From Pantanalinema sp. GBBB05 (GTDB lineage: Bacteria > Cyanobacteriota > Cyanobacteriia > Leptolyngbyales > Leptolyngbyaceae), in NCBI GenBank assembly GCA_016743235.1, contig VRZD01000037.1, forward strand, positions 1 to 64,000: DNA of 64,000 nucleotides. Reading direction: 5' to 3'. The notes beneath the pieces are model-generated. The model saw nothing but the letters and a program-made list of their open reading frames with translations, was not told the DNA's origin and ran no database searches. Both the position numbers and the translations under genes were made by a program. Positions 43,944 to 52,096 of the stretch are shown in pieces (position 1 is the first letter of the stretch; each line of letters begins with the position of its first letter).

Positions 43944-43962
43944 ACTGTGATCTTGTCACAGT
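43944..43962. promoter_or_regulatory. CRP-like inverted repeat
   Basis: ACTGTGA-TCTTG-TCACAGT is a perfect 7-bp inverted repeat. TGTGA...TCACA are the half-sites of CRP proteins, including cyanobacterial SyCRP1, but the usual spacer is six bases and here it is five. It lies about 95 bp before the Rieske-domain gene. Confidence 0.4.
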
Positions 43963-44027
43963 GTTTTGAGTCAAGGACGTTAAGAAACTAAAGAAAACTA
44001 TTTACAAACTAGGCAGGCTTGCTTAGG

Positions 44028-44057
44028 ATATTTCTAAAGAATTATCTTTAGAAATAT
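44028..44057. promoter_or_regulatory. Operator palindrome 1 of the SufR-like regulon
   Basis: ATATTTCTAAAG and CTTTAGAAATAT form a perfect 12-bp inverted repeat around AATTAT. The right arm runs into the start codon of the Rieske-domain gene. The core CTAAAGAATTATCTTTAG recurs, with small changes, before the regulator gene and twice more nearby. This is strong evidence for a shared operator. Confidence 0.75.
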
Positions 44058-45831
44058 GGTATCCACTTCAGACCGACCTCAATCACTTGTGTGTGCTGCA
44101 ACGTTGGCAGAGCTTCAGGAAAAAGGACAATTGCTTGTGCGGTTGAACCAGCAACCCGTGGCACTGTTTTACAGCAACGATCGCGTCTATGCGATCGACA
44201 ACCGCTGTCCACACATGGGGTTTCCACTACACGGCAGTGTTTGTAAAGATGGAATTGTCACCTGCCCCTGGCACTATGCCCGCTTTGACCTGGCAAGCGG
44301 TGGAACGTTCGATTCCTGGGCAGATGATGTGCGATCGTTTCCAGTGCAGATCCAGAGTGGGGAGATTTGGGTGGATGTTGCCCCGTTAAGCAACCTCAAA
44401 GCCCACCAGCAGCAACGATTACAGGATGGACTGGAACAAGGAATTTCCTTGGTCATCGCAAAATCAGTGATTGCCCTGCTAGATCTGGGAGTTGTGCCAA
44501 CAGAGCCTTTTCAAGTCGGGTTGTCCTTTGGCACTCGCTACAACAAAACTGGATGGGATATCGGGCTGACCATGCTCACCTGCATGATCAATCTGTTGCC
44601 GTATTTGGATGAGAGCGATCGCCCCCGCGCTATGTATCAGGGACTTTCTGCTGTTGCTCGTGACAGTGCAGAAGCGCCCCCACATTTCCGAGTCCACCCC
44701 CTGCCCACAACGAACCTGGACTTTGCGACCCTAAAAGCCTGGTTTCGCCAGTTCATTGAACAGCGCGATCGCGAAGCGGCAGAACGGTGTTTGGTGACAG
44801 CCATAGAACTTGGGATCAGTCGGACTCAAATTGCTGAGATGCTATTTGCAGCAGCAACCGACCACCGTTATCTGGATGTTGGTCATGTGCTGGATTTTAT
44901 CAACAAAGCGTTGGAGGCGTTAGATGCGATCGATTGGCAAGACGCTGAATCTGTTCTAGCAAGTTTAGTTGCAGGGTTAGCCAACGCAACTCGTATGGAA
45001 GAAGCCAGTTCATGGCGATATCCCGTGGATTTGGTTGCAATTCTAGAAGGTGCATTTGAGCAATTGCCTGCGGCGCTAGAAGCTGGAAAATCTCATTCAG
45101 GAGAGTGGGTACAACCTCCAGAATTCATGTCAGTGTTGTTGGGAGAAGACGCTCAGGCGATCGCCAATCACTTGTTAGAGGCGTTGCGATCGGGCTGTAC
45201 TGAGTCACAGTTAGCCCAAATCGTCACCTATGCGGCTGCCCTGCGAGTCGCCCGATTCCACACGAATAACGATCATGGAGATTGGAACAGCGCCCACCAT
45301 CCTTTTACCTTTGCCAACGCAGTGCAGCAAGGCATTCGTCGGGTTCCAACCATCGAACTACTGCGGGGTGTATTTGATGCCGCCATGAGCGTTTATTTGA
45401 ACCGATTTCTCAACGTGCCACCGGCCCGCTTACCGGAAGCGAAAGATACTGTTGCTGATCCTGAGTCTCTACTAGAGAAATTACCTGACCTGCTCGATCG
45501 CCAGCAACAGGTAAATGAAACCGGACGATTGGTGGCGCAATATCTTTACAGCGGTGGCAATCCTAAAGCTTTAATGGCAATGCTGGCAAAACTCATGCTG
45601 CGTGAAAATCGAGATTTCCATGTGATTCAATCGATGGAAGCGGCATTCCGCTTGTATTCTCAACTTGCTGATCCGACGGAAGGAGTCCCTGTACTGGTCG
45701 CAACCGCACGATATCTGGCGGCTCATGCACCCACGATGCGATCGCAGGAGCAAACTTACCAGATGGCATATCGACTGCATCGGGGCGATCGCTTATTTGA
45801 AGATACAGAATCAGACGTTAATGCGGGATAA
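44056..45831 (+). CDS. Rieske-domain protein with long helical C-terminus
   Basis: A 591-residue protein. Residues about 10-110 are a Rieske [2Fe-2S] domain of the NirD/ferredoxin type with C-x-H (RCPHMGFPL) and C-x2-H (CPWHYARFD). The remaining 480 residues are helical (DRYLDVGHVLDFINKALEAL-like segments, HTNNDHGDWNSAHHPFTFAN, MLAKLMLRENRDFHVIQSM) and match nothing I can name. The His/Asp-rich HTNNDHGDWNSAHH could bind a metal. A perfect palindrome covers the start. The convergent SufR-like gene overlaps its 3' end by 14 bp. A redox or detoxifying enzyme controlled by an Fe-S regulator is likely. Confidence 0.8.
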   Translation: MVSTSDRPQSLVCAATLAELQEKGQLLVRLNQQPVALFYSNDRVYAIDNRCPHMGFPLHGSVCKDGIVTCPWHYARFDLASGGTFDSWADDVRSFPVQIQSGEIWVDVAPLSNLKAHQQQRLQDGLEQGISLVIAKSVIALLDLGVVPTEPFQVGLSFGTRYNKTGWDIGLTMLTCMINLLPYLDESDRPRAMYQGLSAVARDSAEAPPHFRVHPLPTTNLDFATLKAWFRQFIEQRDREAAERCLVTAIELGISRTQIAEMLFAAATDHRYLDVGHVLDFINKALEALDAIDWQDAESVLASLVAGLANATRMEEASSWRYPVDLVAILEGAFEQLPAALEAGKSHSGEWVQPPEFMSVLLGEDAQAIANHLLEALRSGCTESQLAQIVTYAAALRVARFHTNNDHGDWNSAHHPFTFANAVQQGIRRVPTIELLRGVFDAAMSVYLNRFLNVPPARLPEAKDTVADPESLLEKLPDLLDRQQQVNETGRLVAQYLYSGGNPKALMAMLAKLMLRENRDFHVIQSMEAAFRLYSQLADPTEGVPVLVATARYLAAHAPTMRSQEQTYQMAYRLHRGDRLFEDTESDVNAG

Positions 45832-46492
45832 TTTGATAGGCGCAACGTCGTTCTCCGGCGATGATATGCTCGACTCGCTGAATGTGCGTGTCATCGCCCA
45901 ATACTGCCTGAAAAATTTCTAATTCTTTCGCACAAAGACCCGTACAAACCGTTGCAGCTGCACAAATGGGGCAATGATTCTCAATCAATAAAAATGACCC
46001 GTCTGCCTGAGCTTGCACCTCTGCCATGTAACCTTCATGGGTGCGGATTTCAACCAGCTTATTCAAGCGTTGCTTGAGCGACCGCTTGCCTTTCATCTGC
46101 TGGTTGTAACTCTCAAGCTGTTGTTTGGAGCGAACTTCGAGCAGACGATCTAACCCTGCTTCACCAAACGCTTGCTTAACGGAGTTTAGCAAGCTTAATG
46201 TCAGTTCTGCATACCCATCGGGAAAGAAGCGATCGGCAGCGGCAGTCAATTGCCACAGTTTAGCAGGTCGTCCCATGGGGCGCGATTCTTCCTGATACGT
46301 GATTAACTGTTCATCCCGCAGGGCATAGAGATGCTGCCGCACTGCCATTGCCGTAATCCCCAAATGTGAGGCAAGGGTTTCTGCATCTAAACATCCTTCC
46401 TGCTTCAATAGCTGCACGATTGCCCGTCGTGTCCGTTCGCGAAGCGTTCCGCAGGACACTGCCGTTTCTTGAGTTTGAGTTTTTCTTGCCAT
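45818..46492 (-). CDS. SufR-like Fe-S transcriptional regulator
   Basis: A 224-residue regulator. A winged helix-turn-helix at about 20-85 (LASHLGITAMAVRQHLYALR; RPMGRPAKLW) is followed by a helical middle and a cysteine-rich tail with C174, C177, C183, C187 and C217. The C174-x12-C187 spacing matches SufR, which represses Fe-S assembly genes through a [4Fe-4S] cluster. The next SufR cysteine position is D201 here, and extra cysteines C177 and C183 are present. It is divergent from the cupin/VOC pair with the operator palindrome between, and convergent with the Rieske-domain gene. A role as redox, NO or iron sensor for these genes is inferred. Confidence 0.82.
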   Translation of the reverse strand: MARKTQTQETAVSCGTLRERTRRAIVQLLKQEGCLDAETLASHLGITAMAVRQHLYALRDEQLITYQEESRPMGRPAKLWQLTAAADRFFPDGYAELTLSLLNSVKQAFGEAGLDRLLEVRSKQQLESYNQQMKGKRSLKQRLNKLVEIRTHEGYMAEVQAQADGSFLLIENHCPICAAATVCTGLCAKELEIFQAVLGDDTHIQRVEHIIAGERRCAYQIIPH

Positions 46493-46512
46493 AGTTTGCG
46501 CTCTACCTATTT

Positions 46513-46540
46513 ACAAAGTAAAGAATTATCTTTACAAAGT
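46513..46540. promoter_or_regulatory. Operator palindrome 2, before the SufR-like gene
   Basis: GTAAAG-AATTAT-CTTTAC (46518-46535), with the same spacer as site 1, lies about 26 bp upstream of the regulator's start. It is placed to allow autoregulation. Confidence 0.7.
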
Positions 46541-46564
46541 CAACGGCGATCGCGTATCCTCTTT

Positions 46565-46590
46565 ATAAAGAAGTAGCTTTAGAAAATATG
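46565..46590. promoter_or_regulatory. Operator-like palindrome 3, upstream of cupin gene
   Basis: ATAAAG-AAGTAG-CTTTAG followed by AAAATATG matches the right arm of site 1 closely, including an ATG at 46588. That ATG opens a seven-codon frame (MYFQHSN) and not the cupin gene, which starts 137 bp further on. It could be a leader peptide or the relic of a lost gene start. Confidence 0.5.
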
Positions 46591-46665
46591 TACTTCCAGC
46601 ATTCCAATTGACCGTAGACGGCTTTAGAAAATATGTACTTCCAGCATTCCAATTGACCGTAGACG
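46576..46665. repeat. Perfect 45-bp tandem duplication
   Basis: Positions 46576-46620 and 46621-46665 are identical. The unit starts GCTTTAGAAAATATGTACTT, so it repeats the right half of operator 3 and the short MYFQHSN frame. It lies in the leader of the cupin gene and must be recent. Confidence 0.9.
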
Positions 46666-46726
46666 GGTTATTGTCTGAGATGAATGCGATTGTGACTACC
46701 CTAAATCTCTAACATAGGAGTAATTC

Positions 46727-47194
46727 ATGTCACTTCCTCTAATTCTGCAACCCGGTGAAGGGCGATCGGTACAAATTGGCACCAGCACTTGCACGTTCAA
46801 AGCAACGGGCAAAGCAACGAATGGACATTTTGGGCTGTTTGAGTTTGTGATAGAGCCAGGTGCGAACGGTGCTAGTCCTCACATTCACAAAGAACTGACC
46901 GAGACATTTTACGTTGTGGACGGTGAGGTTGAATTGCTTGTGGGCGATCGCCGCATTGTTGCTGAACCAAAAACCTTCATCCTCGTACCAGAAAATACAC
47001 CGCATGGATTTGCTAACGCGGGTCAGACTCCGGCAACGCTGCTGATTTTATTTTGTCCTGCTGATTCGCGTGAGCAGTATTTTGAGGGATTGGCTGAACT
47101 GACGAAAGATGGACGGCAGCCAAGCCAGGAAGAACTCCTCGACTTGATGCAGCGGTTTGATCAATATCCGGTTCCTGAGCTTACAACCCATTAA
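46727..47194 (+). CDS. Cupin-domain protein
   Basis: A 155-residue single-domain cupin. Motif 1 is seen as ASPHIHKELTETFYVVDGEV and motif 2 as PENTPHGFANAG, providing the His/Glu metal ligands of the conserved barrel. ATAGGAGTAATTC sits before the start. Cupins of this type bind a metal and act as dioxygenases, isomerases or binding proteins for small molecules such as quercetin; no substrate is indicated. It is followed after 29 bp by a VOC protein, in one operon divergent from the SufR-like regulator. Confidence 0.88.
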   Translation: MSLPLILQPGEGRSVQIGTSTCTFKATGKATNGHFGLFEFVIEPGANGASPHIHKELTETFYVVDGEVELLVGDRRIVAEPKTFILVPENTPHGFANAGQTPATLLILFCPADSREQYFEGLAELTKDGRQPSQEELLDLMQRFDQYPVPELTTH

Positions 47195-47223
47195 ATTTCA
47201 AAGAAGATAGAGAGATAATATCG

Positions 47224-47619
47224 ATGTTGCAAGGAAAAATTTTGCGTGTTGCTCGTCCAACCGATCGGCTTGATCAAGTGGTTCGTTTCTACACAGAAGG
47301 GCTAGGATTACACATCCTTTATCGGTTTGAAAACCATGACGGTTTCGATGGAGTTATGGTTGGAATGCCCGGATCAGCCTATCATTTTGAATTTACCCAT
47401 CACCAAGGACACTCAGTAGGACGCGCTCCGACTCAAGATCATCTCATCATCTTCTATCTTCCAGAACAATTGAAGTGGCAACAAACACTCGAACGAATGA
47501 ATGCTGCTGGATATAAACTAGTTAAATCTTACAATCCTTACTGGGATAACAAAGGCGTAACCTTTGAAGACCCAGATGGCTACCGAGTTGTGTTACAGAA
47601 CGATATCTGGAATTCATAA
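47224..47619 (+). CDS. VOC-family (glyoxalase-like) protein
   Basis: A 131-residue vicinal-oxygen-chelate protein with two beta-alpha-beta-beta-beta modules (RPTDRLDQVVRFYTEGLGLH; NPYWDNKGVTFEDPDGYRVV). Probable metal ligands are His/Glu residues in FEFTHHQGH and the E of FEDPDGY. Members include glyoxalase I, extradiol dioxygenases and antibiotic-resistance binding proteins. It is co-transcribed with the cupin 29 bp upstream and shares the proposed SufR-like control. An enzyme handling an electrophile or aromatic compound is plausible. Confidence 0.85.
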   Translation: MLQGKILRVARPTDRLDQVVRFYTEGLGLHILYRFENHDGFDGVMVGMPGSAYHFEFTHHQGHSVGRAPTQDHLIIFYLPEQLKWQQTLERMNAAGYKLVKSYNPYWDNKGVTFEDPDGYRVVLQNDIWNS

Positions 47620-47634
47620 CGAGCGATCGCCCAC

Positions 47635-47733
47635 ATGAGTCCGAGCTATTTTTCTGCTTTGTTCAAACAATCTACAGGGCTTGCTCCACATCAGTATGGG
47701 AATGTGCAAGACGAGCATGATGGAGTTTTGTAA
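47635..47733 (+). pseudogene. Fragment of an AraC-family regulator
   Basis: ATG 47635 reads MSPSYFSALFKQSTGLAPHQ, then Y and unrelated residues to a stop. This is the recognition helix and following turn of an AraC DNA-binding domain. Everything before and after is missing. Confidence 0.65.
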
Positions 47734-47737
47734 AGTC

Positions 47738-47763
47738 CTTATTAAAGAATTTTCTTTATAAAG
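47738..47763. promoter_or_regulatory. Operator-like palindrome 4
   Basis: TTAAAG-AATTTT-CTTTAT matches the core of sites 1 and 2, with TAAAG/CTTTA perfect. It lies about 12 bp before an ATG that starts a transporter remnant, the same geometry as at the Rieske-domain gene. Confidence 0.6.
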
Positions 47764-47771
47764 TAATCTCT

Positions 47772-47880
47772 ATGAAACGACTGCCCTCATCGTGGCGATC
47801 GCTAGCTTCATGATCACCCATGCGGCTAACCTGCAAATTCCGCTGTATAAAGTCCATTTGAGATCTCAAGGCGAGGCTAC
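47772..47880 (+). pseudogene. N-terminal fragment of a probable MFS transporter
   Basis: After the ATG at 47772 a one-base shift gives TTALIVAIASFMITHAANLQ, then IPLYKVHLRSQ. The hydrophobic helix and spacing resemble the first helix of major-facilitator exporters. It is broken by an IS5-family remnant. The operator just upstream suggests it once belonged to the SufR-like regulon. Confidence 0.4.
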
Positions 47881-48115
47881 AAGGCGCTTCAGCATGAGCC
47901 TGACAAAGCAGAGGTCCATTTTGACTTTGGCATGAGACAGCGTTCGCATTACAGGTGTTTTTCACAGCTTGAGAGTCAATGATGATTAAACGTGTCCATT
48001 TCGGTTTTGTATTTGTTGACGCACTTGCTCATGGAGAGTATGCAGGAGAATTTCGATGCCCCCTTCGGCTCGCCATTGCTTGTAGCATTGGGGAAAAACA
48101 AAAATCTATCTTGTG
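47845..48115 (-). mobile_element. Degraded IS5-family transposase
   Basis: The minus strand reads QCYKQWRAEGGIEILLHTLH, then EQVRQ, and after a stop IIDSQAVKNTCNAN in another frame. These are the N-terminal helical block and the first catalytic Asp region (DSQ-VK) of IS5-type transposases. Several shifts and a missing end make it inactive. Confidence 0.6.
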
Positions 48116-48181
48116 AGGAATTCTTACCCATTGTAAGGTTGTGATAGCCTGCTTTGGTAAGCCACTTCGTCGCTGCCGCTC

Positions 48182-50440
48182 ATGAGTCCTGATCCCCAAC
48201 CTCAACCACCCTTTCACGAGACTAACGAAGACACCCCTGATATTGGCGGTGGCTTACCCGTAATTAGCTATTGGGCAAAGCACACCTTGTCCCCGGAAGG
48301 ACCCAAACTCTGGAAAACGCTGTTTCATCACAGTGCTTGTTTGTCCTGCTCCTGGGGGACGGGGGGACAAAAGGGCGGGTTTACCAATGAGGACGGGGAA
48401 AAACTACAACGCTGCATGAAAAGCGTGGAAGCGATTTCAGCTGAAATCCAACCTCCTGTTCCCCCCCAGTTCTTTGAAACCCACACGATCGCCCAACTCC
48501 AACAACTCTCTTCCTTGGAAGCCGATCGTTTGGGGCGGTGGAGTTACCCGGTGATTCGACGGGCTGGGAGTAACCATTATGAACGCATTTCTTGGGAGGA
48601 AATCTACGCGATCGCCACGGCGGCGTTTCATCAACCACCCGAGCGAATTGCTTCCTACAGTTCCGGACGAGGTTCCAACGAAGCCGCCTTCCTCCTGCAA
48701 TTGATGATGCGAACCCTGGGGTCAAACAATCTAGCGGATTGCTCCGACCTCTGTCACGCGCCTTCAACCACCGCACTGAAAGAGATGTTTGGCACTAACA
48801 CCTCGATCGTCAGTTTAGAAAGCCTGAAACAGGCAGATTGTGTAGTGCTGGCTGGAGCCAACTCCGCTTACAACCATCCCCGGTTAATGAATGAGTTGAT
48901 TAAGCTCCGAGATCGGGGTGGCACAGTGATTGTGGTCAACCCGGTGATGGAAATTGGTCTGGTGAAGTTTGGTTCTCCTGCCTTTCCAGTTAAATCGCTG
49001 ATCCCTGGTTCTGAGATTGCCTCTCTCTATCTCCAACCCATTCCTGGCAGCGATGTCGCCCTGTTTATGGGGATCCAGAAAGCATTGGTTGAACAGGGAT
49101 GGGTGCAATATGACTTCCTGCAAGCGCACACGGAAGGATGGGAAGCCGTCGTGGAACAGGCACGATCGCTCGACTGGGAGACGATTACTGGCACTTGTGG
49201 CGTGTCTCGGCCTGAAATTGAAACAGCCGCCAGAATGATTGGCACCTCTAAGGGGGTGGTCTTTGGCTGGGCGATGGGCATTACCCAGCAGACGAACGGG
49301 GTGGACAACGTTTTTAGCATTGCCAATACTGCCCTGATCAGTGGACAGATTGCCAAAATGGGAGCCGGAGTCATGCCTGTGCGGGGGCATTCCAATGTCC
49401 AGGGGTTTGGCTCCATGGGTGTAACAGTGAAGCTAAAGGCGGAGATTCGGCAGGCGTTGGAGCAGTTGCTGGGGCGATCGCTCAATCTCCCTCAGGGTTA
49501 CCACACCCGTGATCTGATCGAAGCGGCAGACGCGGGCAAAGTGGATAGCCTGATCTGTGTGGGTGGCAATCTGTATGGAGCCAATCCGGACTCTACCCAG
49601 GCAAAACGGGCACTGGGCAAGATTGACACAATTATCTATCTGGCTACGAAACCGAATATCGGGCACTTTAACGGACTGGCTAAAACCAACACGATCGTCA
49701 TTCCTGTGCTCAATCGGTTTGAAAATCCCCATAAAACGACAGTGGAATCGGGCAATAATTTCGTCCGCCTCAATGACGCAGGCAACACTCATCTCAAGGA
49801 TGCGGATTTGATTTCGGAGGTGGAATTTTTAACGGAATTGGCGCATCGCTTGCTGGGTGATGATCCAGTAGAGTGGCGTCAACTGCAAGATACCCGCTAC
49901 GTGCGGCAACTGATTGCCAGAACGATTCCCGGTTACGCAAAGATTGGCGAAATCGATGACACTAGGGAGGAGTTTACGATCTCCGGTCGGATCGTCACCG
50001 AACCCCACTTTAAAACGTCATCCGGCAAAGCCAAAATGTTCACGACCCCTCTGCCGACCCTCACCCTACCGAAAGCCGAAGCATTTGGCGTTGAAGCGAC
50101 CGCAAACAGTCTGGTATTGGCTTTGATGACTGGGCGCAGCTATTCCCAACACAATACTGTGGTCTACAAAATTGGTGATCAGTACCGGGGAATCCCCCAT
50201 CGGAACTGTGTTTTAATGAACCGCCTGGATGCCGAGAAGATGGGGCTGTCGGAACACGATCGCGTTACAGTCCAGGGCGATGCCGACAAACTGGAAAATG
50301 TGGAAGTCATCTATGGTGCGGTACGGGAAGGTGCAGCCCTGATGTTCTACCCAGAAGTGAATGTTATTTTTAAGGCACAGACAGAAGTTCGCTCCGGTAC
50401 GCCAGCTTACAAGCGAGTTCCGGTGGTCATTTATCGGTAG
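48182..50440 (+). CDS. FdhF/YdeP-type molybdopterin oxidoreductase
   Basis: A 752-residue molybdopterin enzyme. The N-terminal CLSCSWGTGGQKGGF replaces the usual [4Fe-4S] motif of formate dehydrogenases and is typical of the YdeP group. The molybdopterin-binding core shows SYSSGRGSNEAAFLLQLMMR, DCSDLCHAPS, MPVRGHSNVQGFGSMGV and a C-terminal cap with LALMTGRSYSQHNT. No twin-arginine signal is present, so it is cytosolic. YdeP proteins have been linked to acid resistance, but the reaction is unknown. It appears monocistronic, bounded by an IS5 remnant and an IS630 remnant. Confidence 0.88.
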   Translation: MSPDPQPQPPFHETNEDTPDIGGGLPVISYWAKHTLSPEGPKLWKTLFHHSACLSCSWGTGGQKGGFTNEDGEKLQRCMKSVEAISAEIQPPVPPQFFETHTIAQLQQLSSLEADRLGRWSYPVIRRAGSNHYERISWEEIYAIATAAFHQPPERIASYSSGRGSNEAAFLLQLMMRTLGSNNLADCSDLCHAPSTTALKEMFGTNTSIVSLESLKQADCVVLAGANSAYNHPRLMNELIKLRDRGGTVIVVNPVMEIGLVKFGSPAFPVKSLIPGSEIASLYLQPIPGSDVALFMGIQKALVEQGWVQYDFLQAHTEGWEAVVEQARSLDWETITGTCGVSRPEIETAARMIGTSKGVVFGWAMGITQQTNGVDNVFSIANTALISGQIAKMGAGVMPVRGHSNVQGFGSMGVTVKLKAEIRQALEQLLGRSLNLPQGYHTRDLIEAADAGKVDSLICVGGNLYGANPDSTQAKRALGKIDTIIYLATKPNIGHFNGLAKTNTIVIPVLNRFENPHKTTVESGNNFVRLNDAGNTHLKDADLISEVEFLTELAHRLLGDDPVEWRQLQDTRYVRQLIARTIPGYAKIGEIDDTREEFTISGRIVTEPHFKTSSGKAKMFTTPLPTLTLPKAEAFGVEATANSLVLALMTGRSYSQHNTVVYKIGDQYRGIPHRNCVLMNRLDAEKMGLSEHDRVTVQGDADKLENVEVIYGAVREGAALMFYPEVNVIFKAQTEVRSGTPAYKRVPVVIYR

Positions 50441-50563
50441 GTGCAGGGTGTTCCTACTAAAAACGCAAAAACTTGTTGATGTGACTTCACCAAACCTCCT
50501 GTGCAACCATGAAGGGCAATCGTTACGCTAGGAGGAGTCCCGTTTATCTTCTCGCTTGCCCTG

Positions 50564-50749
50564 ATGCTTCCTCCCCTATACGTGCGTCCCTTGAGTGAGA
50601 CTGAATAAACAATCCTCGAACAGGGACTTCGTTCTAAAGATGCCTTTACCCTACGTCGTTGCCAAATTCTGCTTGCCAGTGCTAGACGCACCCAAGCTAG
50701 AGAAATTGCCACTTACCTCGGTTGCAGTGTTCAGACCGTTCGCAAGTAA
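50564..50749 (+). mobile_element. IS630-family transposase N-terminal fragment
   Basis: The frame reads MLPPLYVRPLSETE, TAA at 50606, then TILEQGLRSKDAFTLRRCQI and REIATYLGCSVQTVRK. This is the paired helix-turn-helix start of an IS630-type transposase. The TAA stands where Gln is expected. The DDE domain is absent. Confidence 0.75.
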
Positions 50750-50761
50750 ATGACAATAGTT

Positions 50762-52072
50762 CTAACAATCTAGGGTGGTTTCCCGCTCCCAGAGCGTAAT
50801 TTGCGTGTTGTAGTCATGCCATTCTTGATACTTGAGCTTCAGGTAAGACTGCACAAACTCGGTTCCCAGAGACTGATGGAGCAGTGAGGTGTTTTCTAAT
50901 TGACGCAGCGCATCCAGCAGATTGGTCGGCAAGGATTTTGTGGGATTGCTGGGCAGCGGATCGGTGTAGTTATTGTTGTCAAAGCGCGGACCCGGATCTC
51001 GTTTTTGGGTCATCCCATCTAATCCCGCCGCAATCAGAGCCGCTGGTAACAGGTAGGGGTTCGCCGAGCCGTCTGCTAACCGCAGCTCAAATCGTCCGGG
51101 GTCGGGAATGCGGATAGCGTGAGTGCGGTTATTGCCGCTGTAGGTGACCGTATTGGGCGACCAGGTTGCGCCGGAGAGTGTTACAGGGGCATTAATGCGT
51201 TTGTAGGAATTGATGGTGGGGTTGGTAAAGGCGCAGAGTGCTTGGGCAGAATGGAGTACTCCACCCATGAAGTGATAGGCCAGCGACGACAGTCCCAATT
51301 CACCATCCGGATCATGAAACAGGTTCGTTGTGCCAGCTGTATCCCAGACAGACAGATGGGTATGGCAGCCATTGCCGGTGAGGTGGGCAAAGGGTTTGGG
51401 CATGAAGGTGGCACGCAACCCATGGTTTTCCGCGATCGCTTTCACCATGTATTTGAAGAAAGCATGGCGATCGGCAGTGACCAGTGCATCCGCATAGGTC
51501 CAGTTCATCTCAAACTGTCCGTTTGCATCCTCATGATCGTTCTGGTAGGCTCCCCAACCCAGCGTCAGCATCGCATCGCAAATTTCAGCGATTACATCAA
51601 ACCGTCTCATTAAGGCTTGCTGGTCATAGCAGGGTTTGGTTTGGCGATCGCGCGGGTCTGACAGGGCTTCTCCATCCGGTGACAGCAGAAAATACTCACA
51701 CTCCACTCCCGTTTTGACGCTGTAACCCAGTTCGTAGGCCTGCTGCAACACTCGCTTCAGAACCAGACGGGGAGTTTGCTGAATTGCCGTACCTGCTGGT
51801 GTGGCTAGATCCGCAGGCATCCAGGCAACCTCTGGCTTCCAGGGCAGTTGGAACAGACTATGGGCATCGGGGAGGGCAAACATATCTGCATCGGCAGGAG
51901 TCATATCCAGCCAGGTCGCAAATCCGGCAAACCCTGCCCCACTCGCTGCCATCATGTCGATCGCTGCGGTGGGCACCAACTTCGCTCGTTGTGTCCCAAA
52001 CAAATCGGTAAATGAAATCAGAAAATAATGAATACCTCGCTCACGGGCCAGCTCAGACAGTAGGGTGGTCAT
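50762..52072 (-). CDS. glnT: Type III glutamine synthetase-like ligase (GlnT)
   Basis: A 436-residue glutamine-synthetase-fold enzyme. Active-site segments include ECEYFLLSP, NDHEDANGQFEMNW, HLTGNGCHTHLSVWD, TINSYKRINAPVT, NRTHAIRIPDPGRFELRLAD and SANPYLLPAALIAAG. This matches proteins annotated as type III glutamate-ammonia ligase. Related ligases make gamma-glutamyl amides from other amines. It is the last gene of an operon with a MetX-like hydrolase (24 bp) and a fatty acid desaturase. That company argues against simple nitrogen assimilation and for a specialised glutamylation, though this is inference. Confidence 0.85.
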   Translation of the reverse strand: MTTLLSELARERGIHYFLISFTDLFGTQRAKLVPTAAIDMMAASGAGFAGFATWLDMTPADADMFALPDAHSLFQLPWKPEVAWMPADLATPAGTAIQQTPRLVLKRVLQQAYELGYSVKTGVECEYFLLSPDGEALSDPRDRQTKPCYDQQALMRRFDVIAEICDAMLTLGWGAYQNDHEDANGQFEMNWTYADALVTADRHAFFKYMVKAIAENHGLRATFMPKPFAHLTGNGCHTHLSVWDTAGTTNLFHDPDGELGLSSLAYHFMGGVLHSAQALCAFTNPTINSYKRINAPVTLSGATWSPNTVTYSGNNRTHAIRIPDPGRFELRLADGSANPYLLPAALIAAGLDGMTQKRDPGPRFDNNNYTDPLPSNPTKSLPTNLLDALRQLENTSLLHQSLGTEFVQSYLKLKYQEWHDYNTQITLWERETTLDC

Positions 52073-52096
52073 CGGTAGGATTCCTTCAACGAATGG

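Noticed and set aside
46727..47619. Cupin and VOC genes as part of the oxygenase cluster
   Set aside because: They are 8 kb away, behind a signalling operon, and have their own palindromic operator shared with the SufR-like gene.
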